This document shows, one piece after another, positions 6,842-7,866 of a stretch of DNA of 7,866 nt. The translations under genes and the position numbers were made by a program. This DNA comes from Candidatus Micrarchaeaceae archaeon (GTDB lineage: Archaea; Micrarchaeota; Micrarchaeia; Micrarchaeales; Micrarchaeaceae): positions 1 to 7,866 of the forward strand of contig DAIDAQ010000001.1 of assembly GCA_027310535.1 (NCBI GenBank), written 5' to 3'. The stretch's first letter is position 1. Each line of letters begins with the position of its first letter. The notes under the pieces were generated by a model. The model worked only from the letters and a program-made list of their open reading frames with translations. It had not been told where the DNA came from and did not search any database.

Positions 6842-7213
6842 ATGAGAGGTATGATTTACTTGGCCGCGCTCTTGGCCTTCGCCATCTTCGCGACTTCTGT
6901 GTCTGCGCAGAGTCTCGTGAGCGAGCTCTGCACGCTCATAGGGCAGATACGTGGCACGATCTTCCTGCTCGCATTGGCGCTGGTGGCGCTCGGCGGCGCC
7001 CTCTACGCCCTGGCGCACCTGATGCCGCAGCAGCAGAAGGGCGGGCTGCAGAACTACGGCATGGGAATGATAATAGGCGGTGTGGTCGGGGTGGTGCTGG
7101 TGCTGCTCGCCCCCTTCATACTAGGTGCTGTGGCCAGCGGTGCTGGTGCAGCAAACGCATTGACTGCCCCGCTAAGCTCCACCTGCACAAGCCTGAACCC
7201 GTTCGGCATATGA
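6842..7213 (+). CDS. VirB2/TrbC-like pilin subunit
   Basis: The 123-residue protein has the layout of VirB2/TrbC pilins of type IV secretion and conjugation systems. It starts with a signal peptide whose likely cleavage site is after SVSA (residue 22), then has a short segment, a first hydrophobic helix (about 38-62), a small polar loop rich in Gln, Lys and Gly (63-72), and a second glycine-rich helix (about 74-98). A Ser/Thr/Ala-rich tail ends in NPFGI. Known VirB2 proteins are membrane-inserted with both helices and then extracted to build a pilus. Archaeal relatives occur in conjugation-like DNA-transfer pili. The only two cysteines, 30 and 115, both lie outside the helices and could pair. 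ATG 6842 is chosen over TTG 6833, which falls at the predicted transcription start; ATG 6851 is a third option. No VirB4 or VirB6 homologue is in the window. The family call rests on topology and composition rather than a catalytic motif. Confidence 0.7.
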   Translation: MRGMIYLAALLAFAIFATSVSAQSLVSELCTLIGQIRGTIFLLALALVALGGALYALAHLMPQQQKGGLQNYGMGMIIGGVVGVVLVLLAPFILGAVASGAGAANALTAPLSSTCTSLNPFGI

Positions 7214-7246
7214 ACGCCGCACTGCAGCCCAGGAAATGCAGGAAAG

Positions 7247-7267
7247 CCGCTTCTTTGCCTCTTGCGG
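7247..7267 (+). terminator. Pyrimidine-rich tract after the pilin, possible terminator
   Basis: A run of T and C (CTTCTTTGCCTCTT, 7250-7263) is flanked by CCGC and GCGG, which could form a weak 4-bp stem. Archaeal transcription often ends in T-rich tracts, and this is the first one after the pilin stop at 7213. There is no uninterrupted run of five Ts, so support is weak. The rest of 7214-7288 shows nothing I can name. Confidence 0.2.
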
Positions 7268-7288
7268 GCAGCCAAGCAGGGTTTATGC

Positions 7289-7710
7289 ATAACACTTGTA
7301 TTTGTATTGAAATACCGGTTCAAGGTCTTTAAGAACCCAAGAACGCAGAAAGTCGTAGTAGATGCATTCGGGAGATTGAAGAGAGATACGGGATCAAAAT
7401 AAAGGAACTTTCCTTCGGCGGCGGCTGTGCACACATCCACATGGAGGTGAGCGCGCCGTCCAAATTCTCAATGGAACGGGTAGTGCAGCTCTCCAAGTCG
7501 CATTCCTCGCCGAAGGTGTTTGCGGAGATGCCGAACTTCTTAAAGAGATATACGAGATGGAGTTTCTGGGGCGGCCATCCAGCAGGGACAAGTGCAGGGC
7601 CGGCAGGCTAGGACATCATACAGGACTATACCAGAAGGCAGGATGTTTCATACGCCCCACTCTTCCGGTGCAGCGACGACTCCAAACAAGCGAAACTGCA
7701 GTTGAACTGA
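7289..7710 (+). pseudogene. tnpA: Decayed IS200/IS605-family transposase (HUH, Y1 type)
   Basis: Reading across lesions restores a near-complete TnpA of about 140 codons. Frame one (7289-7369) gives LVFVLKYRFKVFKNP and ends in DAF. A one-base loss near 7370 shifts to the frame starting GAG at 7372 (EIEERYGIKIKELSFGGG). This continues through CAHIHMEV with the HUH histidines at 7432-7440, VVQLSKSHSSPKVF, and FWGGH. An in-frame TAG at 7609-7611 follows, then DIIQDYTRRQDVSYAPLF and the natural TGA at 7708. The catalytic Tyr (7627-7629) and the Gln four residues later (YxxxQ) are kept. The normally conserved region after GGH (usually like HYSSRTS) is altered to HPAGTS, probably by small indels. 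No start codon is intact. In the family, this enzyme moves single-stranded DNA using hairpin ends. This copy cannot make a functional protein. No TnpB gene accompanies it, as in IS200. Confidence 0.85.
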
Positions 7711-7712
7711 TC

Positions 7713-7759
7713 CGAACGGCTCTGGATACCGCCGGCTTGCCGGCAGAGGTAGCCGTTCG
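7713..7759 (+). repeat. Imperfect palindrome, candidate IS right-end hairpin
   Basis: CGAACGGCT (7713-7721) pairs perfectly with AGCCGTTCG (7751-7759). Inside it, GCCGG (7731-7735) pairs with CCGGC (7740-7744) around a CTTG loop. T7750 is left unpaired beside the outer stem if C7722 pairs with G7749. IS200/IS605 ends carry such subterminal hairpins with unpaired bases that TnpA recognises, and this one begins three bases after the transposase stop. A transcription terminator or a REP-like element are alternatives. Confidence 0.6.
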
Positions 7760-7866
7760 TGCAGAGGGTCCATAAGGAGCTCCGCCCCTTTTCATTAGCC
7801 ACTTTGGGATATTGGCTGGAAGCTCATTCAAAATCTGACCAAATGGCTTCAAAATGCCTCTGCATC
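7760..7866. other. Right-edge segment with no supportable gene
   Basis: Beyond the palindrome both strands are partly open. On the minus strand a frame runs in from the edge and includes protein-like FGQILNELPANIPKWLMKRG (about 7794-7853), then continues through the palindrome into the transposase and stops at 7616. On the plus strand a frame from GTG 7758 to the edge is also open. They cannot both be genes, and neither has a recognisable family or ribosome binding site. The minus frame could be the end of a gene interrupted by the insertion. Confidence 0.15.

Larger units (their letters stand above)
7289..7760 (+). mobile_element. Remnant of an IS200-like insertion sequence
   Basis: The span covers the degraded transposase and the palindrome after it. 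The left end is not located: the 75 bases between the pilin stop and the transposase show no comparable strong hairpin. The true left border may lie anywhere in 7214-7288, and the right border is probably a few to tens of bases beyond 7759. No target duplication is expected, because this family does not make one. Confidence 0.6.

Noticed and set aside
7200..7216. CGTTC/GAACG inverted repeat at the pilin stop as left IS hairpin
   Set aside because: Only 5 bp, overlapping the pilin coding end, and not similar in structure to the right-end palindrome.
6547..7332. Plus-strand open frame of 261 codons spanning carbamoyltransferase and pilin
   Set aside because: It is antisense to the first gene and out of frame with the second; its Arg/His/Ala-rich translation is typical of a shadow frame.
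7054..7440. Minus-strand open frame of 128 codons over pilin and transposase
   Set aside because: It overlaps two better-supported plus-strand genes and has no recognisable motif.
7694..7703. Perfect 10-bp palindrome AACTGCAGTT at the end of the transposase
   Set aside because: It lies within the codons just before the stop and has no loop or repeat elsewhere; chance is adequate.

Overview
The window reads as a small-genome archaeon. The prolyl-tRNA synthetase is the archaeal/eukaryotic type with a C-terminal zinc-binding domain and a terminal tyrosine, the visible promoters are TATA boxes, genes are tightly packed, and several encode membrane or secreted proteins. A DPANN lineage such as Micrarchaeota would fit, but that placement is inference from style, not proof. 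No rRNA, canonical tRNA or CRISPR array was found.

Layout, left to right. Positions 1-286 hold no convincing intact gene. There is a minus-strand TATA-like box, one minus-strand reading frame broken by three stops, and a foldable segment closed by a perfect 7-bp stem. Positions 287-1738 (minus) encode prolyl-tRNA synthetase. A 65-bp divergent intergenic region follows, with a single AT-rich box that could serve both directions. On the plus strand, 1804-2604 encodes a secreted, membrane-anchored protein rich in N-glycosylation sequons, followed after 8 bp by a family-2 glycosyltransferase (2613-3281). This pair converges, with a 4-bp overlap of the stop codons, on a minus-strand pair: a NodU/CmcH-type O-carbamoyltransferase (6736 down to 5033) whose stop codon directly abuts the start of a polytopic GT-C-like membrane protein (5032 down to 3278). 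A short divergent promoter region separates the carbamoyltransferase from a plus-strand VirB2/TrbC-like pilin (6842-7213). The right end holds the decayed remains of an IS200/IS605 HUH transposase (about 7289-7710) and an imperfect palindrome that looks like its right subterminal hairpin.

A coherent working model is a surface-glycan locus. The GT2 enzyme would charge a lipid phosphate with a sugar at the cytoplasmic face. The GT-C-like protein would transfer a lipid-linked sugar outside the membrane. The carbamoyltransferase would add a carbamoyl group to a sugar hydroxyl. The sequon-rich anchored protein and the pilin are plausible surface structures or acceptors. This link rests on gene order and family knowledge. 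No gene here shows the specific sugar, acceptor or modified position.
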